From Limnohabitans sp. Hippo3 (GTDB lineage Bacteria; Pseudomonadota; Gammaproteobacteria; Burkholderiales; Burkholderiaceae_C), in NCBI RefSeq assembly GCF_003063665.1, contig NZ_NESF01000009.1, forward strand, positions 1-64,000: DNA of 64,000 nucleotides, written 5' to 3'. Positions 43,232 through 52,015 of this stretch are shown here, in pieces (position 1 is the stretch's first letter; every line of letters starts with the position of its first letter). The notes under the pieces were generated by a model. The model searched no databases and was not told where the DNA came from. It saw nothing but the letters and a program-made list of their open reading frames with translations. A program made the translations under genes and the position numbers.

Positions 43232-43669
43232 ATGGACACCCGACAAGCCACGCAAAATCTGGCCGCGTTTTTTGAAACCCTGTCGCCGCACAGCGTGGCG
43301 CAGCTGCACACGGTCTACGACGCGCAAGCCATCTTCAAGGACCCGTTCAACGAGGTGCAGGGCTTGCCCGAAATCGAGCGGATTTTTCGGCACATGTACG
43401 AGGCGCTGGACCAGCCGCACTTTGTGGTCACAGGCCAGGTGGTGGACGGTTTACAAGCCTTCTTGACCTGGGAGTTCCGCTTTCGCTTCAAGCGTTTTGA
43501 CACCACCACCCTGCAAACCGTGCGCGGAGCCAGCCATGTGCTGTTCAACGAGCAAGGCCTGGTGACAATGCACCGCGACTACTGGGATGCGGCCGAGGAG
43601 CTGTACGAAAAACTGCCGGTGGTGGGCGCGGTGATGCGCTGGCTCAAGGCCCGTGCGAACCAGGCTTGA
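43232..43669 (+). CDS. NTF2-like (SnoaL-type) domain protein
   Basis: 145 residues. NTF2-like fold with LSPHSVAQLHTVYDAQAIFKDPFNEVQG at the N-terminus and SHVLFNEQGLVTMHRDYWDAAEELYEKLPVVG at the end. Proteins of this kind close the photooxidative/lipid operon in several proteobacteria, next to the SDR. The ATG at 43232 has GGAAAG 7 bases upstream. It is the last gene of the operon that starts at 35841. Confidence 0.82.
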   Translation: MDTRQATQNLAAFFETLSPHSVAQLHTVYDAQAIFKDPFNEVQGLPEIERIFRHMYEALDQPHFVVTGQVVDGLQAFLTWEFRFRFKRFDTTTLQTVRGASHVLFNEQGLVTMHRDYWDAAEELYEKLPVVGAVMRWLKARANQA

Positions 43670-43695
43670 TGGTTGCAAAGTTGCTTGGGTAATAT
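43666..43695 (+). promoter_or_regulatory. Candidate sigma-70 promoter for the FGE-fold lipoprotein gene
   Basis: TTGATG (43666-43671), an 18-base spacer and TAATAT (43690-43695) lie across the end of the NTF2-like gene, about 28 bases before the next ATG. Both boxes match four of six consensus bases. Confidence 0.35.
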
Positions 43696-43722
43696 GCCTT
43701 CCTCGTGTGATTGAGGATGGGC

Positions 43723-44757
43723 ATGTTTAAAAGTCATCAACAAAACCGCTTCAGCCGTGGACGAGTTGCTTTGTGCATCGCTTTTTTGCTGATTTGCTGC
43801 GGACTTGTTGGATGCCAGCAAATTATCGACAGACTGTCAGGCACGGTGTTTTCTTTGGTGAGTCAGGATCAAGAAGGCAAATCGGACAACACATCGATGG
43901 AGACCATCGCTGTTTCGGTTCCCGTCGCTGAATCGAAGATATTGCAGACATTTCAGGATTGCGCCAGTTGTCCAATCATGGTCAAAGTGCCTACCGGAAC
44001 ATTTCAAATGGGTTCGCCTGTAAGTGAAGAAGGCAGGGATGCGGATGAAGCGCCACGCATTGACGTGGTGGTTTCCGCTTTTGCGATCAGTCAGACCGAA
44101 GTGACCCGTCACCAGTGGGCTGCTTTTGAACTTGACTCTGGGCATCGTGCGGCATCTGGTTGTTTGACGTGGGATGGAGACGGTTATGTTCAAGCCCAAC
44201 ATTTGGGTTGGCGATACCCTGGTTTTTCACAATCAGATGAGCACCCTGTGGTGTGTGTCAGCTGGGACGATGCTCAGGCCTACGCGCAATGGCTCAGTCG
44301 TCAAACAGGACATCTGTACCGCTTGCCACTGGAGTTTGAGTGGGAATATGCGGCCAGAGCTGGGACACAGTTACCGTATCCTTGGGTAACAGGGGCATCT
44401 GATCTGTGTCGCCATGCCAATGCTGCGGATGCCGCTTTGACTCGGAAGCATCCTCAATGGCCAGGTCAGACTTGTCATGACGGGTTTGCTTACACCTCAC
44501 CCGTGGGCAGTTATTTGCCAAACCCATGGGGCCTGTACGACATGCACGGCAATGTCATGGAGTGGACGCAAACTTGCTGGAACTTGCAGTTATCCCATCC
44601 AGGTGACTCAGCACCGTTGAATTGCGCCAAACGGGTGATTCGGGGTGGAGGCTGGGATTTGCCGCTGACTTACCTGCGCAGCGCCTACAGAGGAAAGGCA
44701 CCTCCGTTCAACCGCGGTACCGGCACGGGTATTCGACTCGTCAGGGAGTTGCCCTGA
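43723..44757 (+). CDS. Formylglycine-generating-enzyme-fold lipoprotein, probably not an FGE
   Basis: 344 residues. The lipoprotein signal ends at CGLVGC. The FGE/SUMF1 domain is clear: VPTGTFQMGSPVSEEGRDADE, ISQTEVTRHQWAAFE, RLPLEFEWEYAARAG, LYDMHGNVMEWTQ, VIRGGGWDLPLTYLRSAYRG and a terminal GIRLVREL. The active-site cysteines of true FGE, which follow the RGGS segment, are absent, so it is likely a binding or structural module. The ATG at 43723 has GAGGA 7 bases upstream. It opens the unusual plus-strand block and has the first candidate promoter of it. Confidence 0.83.
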   Translation: MFKSHQQNRFSRGRVALCIAFLLICCGLVGCQQIIDRLSGTVFSLVSQDQEGKSDNTSMETIAVSVPVAESKILQTFQDCASCPIMVKVPTGTFQMGSPVSEEGRDADEAPRIDVVVSAFAISQTEVTRHQWAAFELDSGHRAASGCLTWDGDGYVQAQHLGWRYPGFSQSDEHPVVCVSWDDAQAYAQWLSRQTGHLYRLPLEFEWEYAARAGTQLPYPWVTGASDLCRHANAADAALTRKHPQWPGQTCHDGFAYTSPVGSYLPNPWGLYDMHGNVMEWTQTCWNLQLSHPGDSAPLNCAKRVIRGGGWDLPLTYLRSAYRGKAPPFNRGTGTGIRLVRELP

Positions 44758-44821
44758 ACCTGGAAAACGCCAAGCTAAGAGCAGTTGAATAGTCGAAAAA
44801 TTTACTCGGGTATTGGCCAGT

Positions 44822-44850
44822 TTGTAACCGAATGTTTTTGGGGTTATTAT
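44822..44850 (+). promoter_or_regulatory. Strong candidate sigma-70 promoter of the signalling/envelope block
   Basis: TTGTAA (44822-44827), a 17-base spacer and TATTAT (44845-44850, five of six matches) in the 126-base AT-rich gap after the FGE-fold gene. Transcription would start near 44857, 27 bases before the next ATG. It is the last gap of this size in the block, so a very long transcript may begin here. Confidence 0.5.
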
Positions 44851-44883
44851 TGTTATGAATAGTATTAACCATCAAAAACGACA

Positions 44884-46302
44884 ATGCAAAACAAACCACG
44901 TCAACATCAACGTCTAGGATTCATTCTTTGTGCCCTGGCGTTGGTGCCGGTAGCCGCACAAGCCCAATTCGGGAACTTGATGCAACAGCTTCAAAAGCTG
45001 CAGCCACCCAGTCAGCCAACAGGCGCTGCCCCAACCATGGGTGGTGGAAAAAATACAGCCAAAAGTGGCGGTTTGATGCCCAGTGACCAATGGTGCCGAC
45101 AGCAGGTTGGCGCTTTGGGCAATTTAAAGATCGATACAGGGTTGATCGCCAGCGAATTCAAGATACAGGAGCTCGAAGCTCTGCAAGATGAGTTCATGAA
45201 GGCGTTTCGCAATGACAGGATCAACAAGACCTTTCCAAACGCGAGATTTTTCCAAGCCTCTTTTGAAACCAAAAAAGTCCGAGCCATTTATGACACATTC
45301 TTGGCTTTCCCAGAGCCAGAAACATTGGCGGCACTGATACAGATTTCGCGAGGATCAGACCAGCAAGAGCGTGCCGATGCGTTGATGGCTTTGACCTTTT
45401 TGCATTTGCAGGCCCCCGAGTTGTCTGTCAACAAAGACCGGTGGTGGGCCAACTTCCAGGCGGCACTCGGCACAGAACATTTCACAGCCCTGGTTTTCAG
45501 AGCGCGCATGGCTGCTTACGGTGAGTACGGCCCCAAGAACCTGGGCCAAGCCTTGGGTGATCTGGTCAGCGCCGGCAACTTGCGCAGCAAATACAGCCAA
45601 GGCGATGGTATCCGTAAAGAATTCGATTCGCAAAACTACCAGTTGATCCACACGGCCACTGCCAAAGATATCTTTTTCAATGAGCCCAACATGCCTTATC
45701 GGCAGCAATGGGAAGGCCCTGCCAAAACCGGTATGCAAATTGAGCAGGCCCAGCAGGCCTATGCGCGGCAATTGCCCAACACGCGTATTGGCAAGATGTA
45801 TTCACAGGCCAGTCAAATCAATGCCGAGTCCATCAAGATCGGCAACGACATCATCAAATCCACGCAGGGTGGCAACCAATTGATGGGTCAGCTGGAAAGT
45901 CTGGAGTCTCTGAAATCAAACGCCAAAGGCGAGAAGCCGGTTTTTGAGGATGTGAGCCCTGAAATTCAGGCCGCTCAAATCAAGATGATTTCCAAAACCA
46001 CAACGCTCGATGAGCGTCAAAAACAAATGCTGGTCCAGGCGCAAGAGAAAAGATTGGCGGCCCAAGGCATCATTTCCCAGTCATATGGCGAGTTGTTGCA
46101 AACGCTGATGTCCGGTTTTGGAGACATGGTGAAAATGGCGGCCCCTTTGCCCGCCTTGACTCAAGCCAACAATGCGCTGATCCAGAGTTGCATCATTTCA
46201 TCCAAGTGGGATCAAGCCATGCGTGCCAAGGACGTGGCAAAGGTGGACATGAAAAAAGTGGAAGCCAACGTGGGTCAGGACCTGAACAAATACAAGGACT
46301 GA
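44884..46302 (+). CDS. Secreted protein of unknown function
   Basis: 472 residues, not recognised. A signal peptide ends at VAAQA, followed by a Gln/Pro/Gly-rich stretch and a long, mostly helical mature part with a helix-rich C-terminal half (about 290-440) rich in Gln, Lys and Ala that may form coiled coils (ESLESLKSNAKGEK, QKQMLVQAQEKRLAAQG). Two cysteines, one near residue 70 (SDQWCRQQ) and one near the end (QSCIISS). It is the first gene behind the strong candidate promoter; the GTG of the next gene follows its stop by one base. Confidence 0.75.
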   Translation: MQNKPRQHQRLGFILCALALVPVAAQAQFGNLMQQLQKLQPPSQPTGAAPTMGGGKNTAKSGGLMPSDQWCRQQVGALGNLKIDTGLIASEFKIQELEALQDEFMKAFRNDRINKTFPNARFFQASFETKKVRAIYDTFLAFPEPETLAALIQISRGSDQQERADALMALTFLHLQAPELSVNKDRWWANFQAALGTEHFTALVFRARMAAYGEYGPKNLGQALGDLVSAGNLRSKYSQGDGIRKEFDSQNYQLIHTATAKDIFFNEPNMPYRQQWEGPAKTGMQIEQAQQAYARQLPNTRIGKMYSQASQINAESIKIGNDIIKSTQGGNQLMGQLESLESLKSNAKGEKPVFEDVSPEIQAAQIKMISKTTTLDERQKQMLVQAQEKRLAAQGIISQSYGELLQTLMSGFGDMVKMAAPLPALTQANNALIQSCIISSKWDQAMRAKDVAKVDMKKVEANVGQDLNKYKD

Positions 46303-46303
46303 T

Positions 46304-47572
46304 GTGGCCAAGAATTCAGCTCAAGGCGCATCTCGCCGGCATTGGTTGCTTTCGTGGGTGGGTGTTACTTCCTTGGGCTGGCCCTTGTGGTCAGGTGCAC
46401 AACCCGCTGGACAAAGAAGTCGACCCAAAACGCCCCCAGTGTGGACGGGGTTTGGGCTCAATGGCGGGGCTGCACAGGCGCGCTATGACCTGACGCGCGA
46501 GTTTGTGCAACAGACACGCAAGCTCAATCTCACCGATAGCAAGGTCTTTACGCCGGAAAGCAAACTCACGGCCAGTTTGCTCGCGCAACAAAAACCGCCA
46601 CTGGTTCAGTTTAAAAATTCGGTGGAGTTCGGAGAAGACATGTTGGTCGGTTTTGCTCACGACTTCGAAACCACAGTGGGCGCGCGCGTTGAAAAAGACG
46701 GAGAAAACGCGAATACTTTGCTTATTTTCATGTCGGGCGTAGGCCTTGTGATGTCATTCAGTCAGAGCACTGGTTGGCGGATTGTGTCTTCATTTCCATT
46801 CATGTTGCGCTTTGAACGCCCAGGGGGAGACCTCAAAAACGTGCGAGCGAAGGCGGTGGGCTTCATGGGTGAAGCCTACAAAGGTTACGCCAACGCATTC
46901 GTGCATTTCCTGGGACGCTTCAATAAATGGGATCAAGGCTTCAGCAGCAATTATTTTGCACGTCTGACCAAGGCCTCGATACACCCCGATGCACAGGCCA
47001 AACTCGCGTCTTACAAGATCGATCAGATTCTGAACCCAGAGTTATTGGGCTTTTCATCCAGCTCAGCGATTTGCGACAACCTGAACATTCCATTGCTGCC
47101 GTTTCAGGAAAACGATGCGTTGGCCAAGCGGTATGCCGTCAAATTCAATGACGATCTGGCAGCACAAAATGAAATCGCCATTCCAGACGCTGATCTGAAA
47201 TTCGAGGTGGTATTGCGTGATCTGGACAAAAAAATCATTCACAGCACTCAACGCGGTGTCACCATCATTCGACGTACTCTGGTGATTCGTTTCTTCGCCA
47301 TTGATGAGTATGCCAACGAGAAAGACAAACGCTTTCTGAATGTGTTGGCGGCCAGTACGCATGAAGATCGCACACCGCTCAACTCAACTGAAGACGATAC
47401 GCCAGAGCGTGATCTGGTTTTCTTTGACCGTCTTTTGTCTCGCACCCTGACCAATCTCCTCAGTGGCATGGCCAAGCGAGATGCCCAGACATTGGCTCAA
47501 GCCGAAGTTCGACTTGATGCAGTTGCACCCGCTATTCCAAGACTCCTTGAACTTTGTGCCAAAACACGTTGA
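46304..47572 (+). CDS. Secreted protein of unknown function, possible Tat substrate
   Basis: 422 residues, not recognised. Begins at a GTG with AAGGA 6 bases upstream. The N-terminus (ASRRHWLLSWVGVTSL ending WSGA) resembles a twin-arginine signal. The mature part is alpha/beta without low-complexity segments (TLLIFMSGVGLVMSFSQSTGWRIVSSF; DLKFEVVLRDLDKKIIHS). It sits between two other unfamiliar secreted proteins with 1-10 base gaps and is probably a partner of them. Confidence 0.72.
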   Translation: MAKNSAQGASRRHWLLSWVGVTSLGWPLWSGAQPAGQRSRPKTPPVWTGFGLNGGAAQARYDLTREFVQQTRKLNLTDSKVFTPESKLTASLLAQQKPPLVQFKNSVEFGEDMLVGFAHDFETTVGARVEKDGENANTLLIFMSGVGLVMSFSQSTGWRIVSSFPFMLRFERPGGDLKNVRAKAVGFMGEAYKGYANAFVHFLGRFNKWDQGFSSNYFARLTKASIHPDAQAKLASYKIDQILNPELLGFSSSSAICDNLNIPLLPFQENDALAKRYAVKFNDDLAAQNEIAIPDADLKFEVVLRDLDKKIIHSTQRGVTIIRRTLVIRFFAIDEYANEKDKRFLNVLAASTHEDRTPLNSTEDDTPERDLVFFDRLLSRTLTNLLSGMAKRDAQTLAQAEVRLDAVAPAIPRLLELCAKTR

Positions 47573-47582
47573 GAGAATGAAC

Positions 47583-48689
47583 ATGAAAAACCCCCATCGC
47601 CTTTCCCGATTCAAAACTGTTTTATTGGCGCTGGCCTTGTCTGGTATGGCGACCATGGGCATAGCGCAGCAAAAATTCGTGCGAGCCCAAGCAACAGACT
47701 CCAACAAAGAGACTGCAACGAACAAGGCCAAAGTGGCTGCCTGGAAAAATTATTTGGGCTCACTCCAGGGCGCCAAACTGGACAATATCCTGGCCAATGA
47801 AAAAGCATTTCTGGACGATCTTGGCAGCATCGTGGTCGATGTGAGTGTGGTCGATGAAAAATGCACATCCGGTTTCTCGGGTACCTGTACTGTCAGTATC
47901 AAGGCGGCCATCAACGAAAGCATGATCGACAGCCGTTTGCGTCAGACATCACAAGCCTCCGGTGGCGGTAAAGCGACTGCGCAGGATGACATTGCGTTTC
48001 TGGTGATGGCAAGGGTGGCAGATTCCCAGACATCCTTCGATACGAAGGTCACCAAACGAGCGGAATCAACCGTAGGCACAAGTGGTTCATCCGCCAGCGC
48101 AGATGCTTCGGCCAGCAACAGAACCAGTAGCGCTGAGGCTTCTGCAGACGCTGTTTCGGTAACACAAACATCCAAAACGGTGACCGGCGGTTCGCAGGAA
48201 ACCAAACGTGATCGCATCAAGTATGTGGCTTGGGCCAACATCGATGACTTGCAAAACCGTGTTGGCGAAACCTTGACAAACAACCGGATCAGCACGGTGC
48301 CTTGGGAAGAGCTGGTGAGCAATTGTGGCGTGTCAGACAACGATCCTTTTTCCAAAATGTATGCGGAGTCCGAAACGGGTCAACTTCCTGCCAACGTCCG
48401 CAATGACACCTTCAAGAAGATCAAGGAGTGTCAGCTGACCAAATTCATCCTGGCGTCCATTGAAGTGGATGGTTATCGCAACGATCCCAATACCGGTTTG
48501 TGGCTCGCCAGCGGCAATATGAACATCACAGCCTATGATTTGACGGGTCGTTTTGCTCGCAGCATTGGTTCGGCCAACCGCACATTCAGCGGTCGTGCCG
48601 AAAAGCTCAATGACGCAGGTCGTGCCGCTTTGGCCAATGCGGCGAAGGTCGCTGCTGACGTCGTGGTCAATCAGCTGAACCTCAAGTGA
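47583..48689 (+). CDS. Secreted protein of unknown function with a Ser/Ala-rich linker
   Basis: 368 residues. Signal peptide ending MGIAQ. The first mature segment (ATDSNKETATNKAKVAAWKNYLGSL) looks like the helix that opens FlgT/LPP20-type domains, but the match is weak. A low-complexity Ser/Ala/Thr segment (about 178-215) separates it from a second folded part (YVAWANIDDLQNRVGETL ... SGNMNITAYDLTGRFARSIG) resembling the sort of surface found in CsgG-like proteins. The ATG at 47583 follows GAGAGA by 6 bases; another ATG lies two codons earlier. Confidence 0.7.
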   Translation: MKNPHRLSRFKTVLLALALSGMATMGIAQQKFVRAQATDSNKETATNKAKVAAWKNYLGSLQGAKLDNILANEKAFLDDLGSIVVDVSVVDEKCTSGFSGTCTVSIKAAINESMIDSRLRQTSQASGGGKATAQDDIAFLVMARVADSQTSFDTKVTKRAESTVGTSGSSASADASASNRTSSAEASADAVSVTQTSKTVTGGSQETKRDRIKYVAWANIDDLQNRVGETLTNNRISTVPWEELVSNCGVSDNDPFSKMYAESETGQLPANVRNDTFKKIKECQLTKFILASIEVDGYRNDPNTGLWLASGNMNITAYDLTGRFARSIGSANRTFSGRAEKLNDAGRAALANAAKVAADVVVNQLNLK

Positions 48690-49957
48690 TGCACCAAATC
48701 CTTAAACACATGCGCGGTTTTTTCGCGGCATTGTGCATTCTGATTTTGTGCTTGCCTGCAGCGTATGCTCAGATCGTTTACCGCGAAGTTGTGGCCACGG
48801 GCAATGGCGGAGACCCATCTGCTGCAATGATCGACGCCATTGAAAACGCCATTGGTCAAGTAGGTGGCATGAAAATGTCAAGTGCCACATCGATGTCGAT
48901 GAGTGAGGTTACCCGGGGCAACAGCACCACGCTGGAGCAGGATTTCAAGCAGAACATTGAGCGCCTTACCCGAGGCGTGGTCAAGTCTTACAGTGTTCTG
49001 GAGTCTGGCACCAGCCCCGGTTCGGGTCGTTCGTTTGTGAAGATCAAGGCGGTGATTCCGACCTACAAGGCATCCGAACAACTCAAGCGTCTCAAACTGG
49101 CAGTCATGCCGCTGACCGTCGTTGGATCCGCAAGCAGCAAACCTGATGCAGCAAACTTTGCCGAGAGCGTCTCCGCGGCTCTGGAGGCCTACCTGACGCA
49201 AACGCGTAAGTTTGCGATGATTGATCGGCGTTATTCGGATTCGAGCAACCGTGAATTGGCCAGGGTCAACTCACGCAATGCGCCCATCGAAGAGACGGTG
49301 AAGGTGGGCATGCGCGTCGGCGCTGATTACATTGTGTTGGCCGCACTCAAGGAGTTTGCGGCGCAACAGGTGCAACAGCAACGGGTCACTGGACGAGTCT
49401 TATCGCGCATGAGCGCACCCGTCTCTATTGATGTGCGCGTGCTTGACATTGCGACAGGGCAGATCAAGTTTGCCCAGACCTATGTGAATCCTGGACGATT
49501 GCACAGCAACATGTCATTGAGTCAATACGCGGCAGATATTGGCAGCGACATCGGACAAGTCATCAACATGGCGATTTATCCGATTGCGGTAGTCAGTGCC
49601 AACGCGGGTCAAGTGACATTGAACCAAGGTGGCGACACGGTGCAGGTAGGCCGTGTCTACCGATTGGTCAGTCTGGGCCAAAACCTGATCGATCCGTACA
49701 CCAAAGAATCTTTGGGTCAGGAAGAAAAAGAAGTAGCGCGCGTGGAGGTGACCAGTGTCACTGACCGCACCGCCACGGCCAAGGTCGTCACAGGCAGTTT
49801 GCCAGCGACAGTCAAGCCCGGATCGGTCTTGGCGAGGGTTTTGCCCGATGACCCCAATCTGGCTCTCAATGTGCAAGTCAGCTTGCCCACATTACCAGGA
49901 ACAGGAAATTCAGTCGGTGCGGGTAAATCCAAATCCAAAGACGATGAAGATTGGTAA
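48689..49957 (+). CDS. FlgT/CsgG-like periplasmic protein
   Basis: 422 residues. Signal peptide ending PAAYAQ, no lipobox. Three parts can be seen: an N-terminal FlgT-type domain (VVATGNGGDPSAAMIDAIENAIGQ, GVVKSYSVLESG), a CsgG/TolB-like middle domain (LKLAVMPLTVVG, KFAMIDRR, GADYIVLAALKEF, VSIDVRVLDIATGQIKF), and a C-terminal SH3-like domain (GQVTLNQGGDTVQVGRVYRL). This is the domain order of Vibrio flagellar H-ring protein FlgT, but no flagellar gene is near. The C-terminus ends KSKDDEDW. It shares one base with the preceding stop. Confidence 0.8.
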   Translation: MHQILKHMRGFFAALCILILCLPAAYAQIVYREVVATGNGGDPSAAMIDAIENAIGQVGGMKMSSATSMSMSEVTRGNSTTLEQDFKQNIERLTRGVVKSYSVLESGTSPGSGRSFVKIKAVIPTYKASEQLKRLKLAVMPLTVVGSASSKPDAANFAESVSAALEAYLTQTRKFAMIDRRYSDSSNRELARVNSRNAPIEETVKVGMRVGADYIVLAALKEFAAQQVQQQRVTGRVLSRMSAPVSIDVRVLDIATGQIKFAQTYVNPGRLHSNMSLSQYAADIGSDIGQVINMAIYPIAVVSANAGQVTLNQGGDTVQVGRVYRLVSLGQNLIDPYTKESLGQEEKEVARVEVTSVTDRTATAKVVTGSLPATVKPGSVLARVLPDDPNLALNVQVSLPTLPGTGNSVGAGKSKSKDDEDW

Positions 49958-49978
49958 GAACTTGATAAAGGAATCGAT

Positions 49979-51454
49979 ATGAAAACACAAATCTCCCCTC
50001 GCACCGTACGTTGGCTAATGGGTAGCACCCTGGCGGCAGCCGTGATGACCTCGGGTTTGGCGCAGGAAGCCAAGGTCGAGATGGAACAAAGGCCATTGCC
50101 TGAATTGCCCAAAAGCATTTCAGGAACCGAGACCGTTGACCAGCGCATGCAAGCCTTCCTGAAAACGCAACAACTTCGGCAAGGCGAAAATGAAGAGGGT
50201 GGTCGAAGCATTCTGGTATGGCTAGGCAAAGGCACCATCTCGGTTCCACCATCGGATAAAAACTTTGTTTTGGCTCGCAACATCGCTTTTCAGAAAGCCA
50301 TGCTCGATGTGAAACAAAAATGTGCTGAATTCATGGAAACCAGAGTTTCGAGTGAAATGATGCAGGACATGTCGTCACCAGGAGCAGAGCGTGCAGCAGC
50401 CGATGCCATGCGCTTGCAACGAGAGGGGCTGGCACAAGAGGGTGCTGTTCAAGTTGCGAAGGCGCTCAATTCAGACGTGAAGGCACGCAATGCACCTGCA
50501 ACGCTTCAGACGGCTGGGCTGTACGGTGAAAAAATTCTTGAAAACAAGATGAAGGAAGAATTGGCCAAAAAAGGCATTGATCCCAACAAGCCTGTGGATC
50601 AGCAGCAAGTCAAGGCTATTTTGAACACATCCAGTTTCAAGAACAAAACCCGGGCGACGGCGCGTGCGCGTTGCACAGGCATCAAGGTGATGGCCTCTTT
50701 TGAGCAGAACCCTGCCAGTGGCCAAGGGCAAATCGGGGTGGTGACTGTCTGGACACGCAAGCTGCATGAAATTGCAGATGCTGTCATCACCGGCAATTAC
50801 ACGCTGATTCCACGAGGTGAACCCGGGATCGCGATTACCCAACATATCCCACAGGATGAACGTACGTTGGTATCAACATACGGAACCCAAATGGTCCGCA
50901 ACGAAAAAGGGGAATATGTGCTCTTGGCATTTGCCCAGGCACAGCCTCAATCGAAGTCTCAGCAAAGCAAAGATCTTGCATACAAGATGGCACGATTGCA
51001 GGCTCAGGGAATGATCAGGTCATTCCTCGGCGAGGCCATTTCTTCAACCAACGACATGTTGCAGCGTGAGGAATCGACGGAATTTGAAGACGAGTCGAAT
51101 GAAGTCAAGATTGACAGCGCCAACAGCAACAAGGTGCAGGCCATTGCTGAAAAACTGCCGATCAAAGGGATGCAGGAAGCACATCAATGGGAGACCTTGC
51201 ATCCTGCCAACAACGGTCCCGTGGTCGGTGTGGTCATGGAATGGAAGGCAGCCTCTGCACAACTTGCAGGGATGCTGCGAGGCCTTAACCAGGCCAGTGG
51301 TGCCAAAACAGCTGAAGCCGTCAACAGGATGAATGCTGGTGGCGGCAGTGTTGGTGGTGCAACTTCTGCAGGAGGTGGTTCTGGTGCTGCCCAGTCTGCG
51401 CCACGCACCAGCAATGCCAATTCAGGACAAGGTGTGAAGTCTCGGGATTTCTGA
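49979..51454 (+). CDS. Secreted protein of unknown function
   Basis: 491 residues, not recognised. Signal peptide ending SGLAQ. The mature protein has a helical region with GKGTISVPPSDKNFVLARNIAFQKAMLD, a central alpha/beta region (GIKVMASFEQNPASGQGQIGVVTVWTRKLHE is characteristic here) and a Gly/Ser/Ala-rich tail (about 450-485). RNIAFQKAMLD and AYKMARLQAQGMIRSFLGE suggest LPP20/FlgT-like helices that recur twice. It starts 21 bases after the FlgT/CsgG-like gene, with AAAGGA 7 bases upstream of the ATG. Confidence 0.72.
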   Translation: MKTQISPRTVRWLMGSTLAAAVMTSGLAQEAKVEMEQRPLPELPKSISGTETVDQRMQAFLKTQQLRQGENEEGGRSILVWLGKGTISVPPSDKNFVLARNIAFQKAMLDVKQKCAEFMETRVSSEMMQDMSSPGAERAAADAMRLQREGLAQEGAVQVAKALNSDVKARNAPATLQTAGLYGEKILENKMKEELAKKGIDPNKPVDQQQVKAILNTSSFKNKTRATARARCTGIKVMASFEQNPASGQGQIGVVTVWTRKLHEIADAVITGNYTLIPRGEPGIAITQHIPQDERTLVSTYGTQMVRNEKGEYVLLAFAQAQPQSKSQQSKDLAYKMARLQAQGMIRSFLGEAISSTNDMLQREESTEFEDESNEVKIDSANSNKVQAIAEKLPIKGMQEAHQWETLHPANNGPVVGVVMEWKAASAQLAGMLRGLNQASGAKTAEAVNRMNAGGGSVGGATSAGGGSGAAQSAPRTSNANSGQGVKSRDF

Positions 51455-51467
51455 CGAGAGATCATTT

Positions 51468-52010
51468 GTGAATGTCTCTTGGCGTAATGCCGTATTGATT
51501 TTGGCAGGATGGACCTTGGTCAATATGGCCTGGGCTCAGACTGATGATGCACGTGCTGTTTTGACCCGTTTATCCATCAATCAGGTTGCGGAGTTGGACG
51601 GACATGTTTATGCACGCGTTCAGGATCAACGCCGGGGGGTTACACAGGCTTTGGAGCGACTGTTGATTGGACGGGCGACAGTGCTCGCTGGTCACTGGTT
51701 GTGTCACTTCACGCCCAGTCCGAACCAACGATTGGATGTCAATTTGCAAGGAGTCAGCTTGATCTACTCCCGTGAAGTGGATGGGGTCATGGATGTCGTG
51801 ATCAAGCTGAAAAAGCAAAAGCCCGATTGCATTGTTCAAACAGTTCAGGCGCGTCCTGATCCTATGCCCTCCACGTCAACTTCTTCCACCGTATCTACAG
51901 TGAATGCCATGCCACGGTTGGAACCAGAGCAAAAGACATTGCAGACGATACCCGCAACAGAGCCTCCCGATAAAGGTTTCAAGGTTCGCGTTTATTCAAC
52001 AGAACACTGA
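51468..52010 (+). CDS. Small secreted protein of unknown function
   Basis: 180 residues starting at GTG. Signal peptide ending NMAWAQ. A compact mature domain (about 30-125: RLSINQVAELDGHVYARVQDQ ... LQGVSLIYSREVDGVMDVVIKLKK) with two cysteines (HWLCHF, PDCIVQ) that could form a disulfide, then a Pro/Ser/Thr-rich tail (about 130-170). No family recognised. It lies 13 bases after the preceding gene. Confidence 0.65.
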   Translation: MNVSWRNAVLILAGWTLVNMAWAQTDDARAVLTRLSINQVAELDGHVYARVQDQRRGVTQALERLLIGRATVLAGHWLCHFTPSPNQRLDVNLQGVSLIYSREVDGVMDVVIKLKKQKPDCIVQTVQARPDPMPSTSTSSTVSTVNAMPRLEPEQKTLQTIPATEPPDKGFKVRVYSTEH

Positions 52011-52015
52011 TTCAC

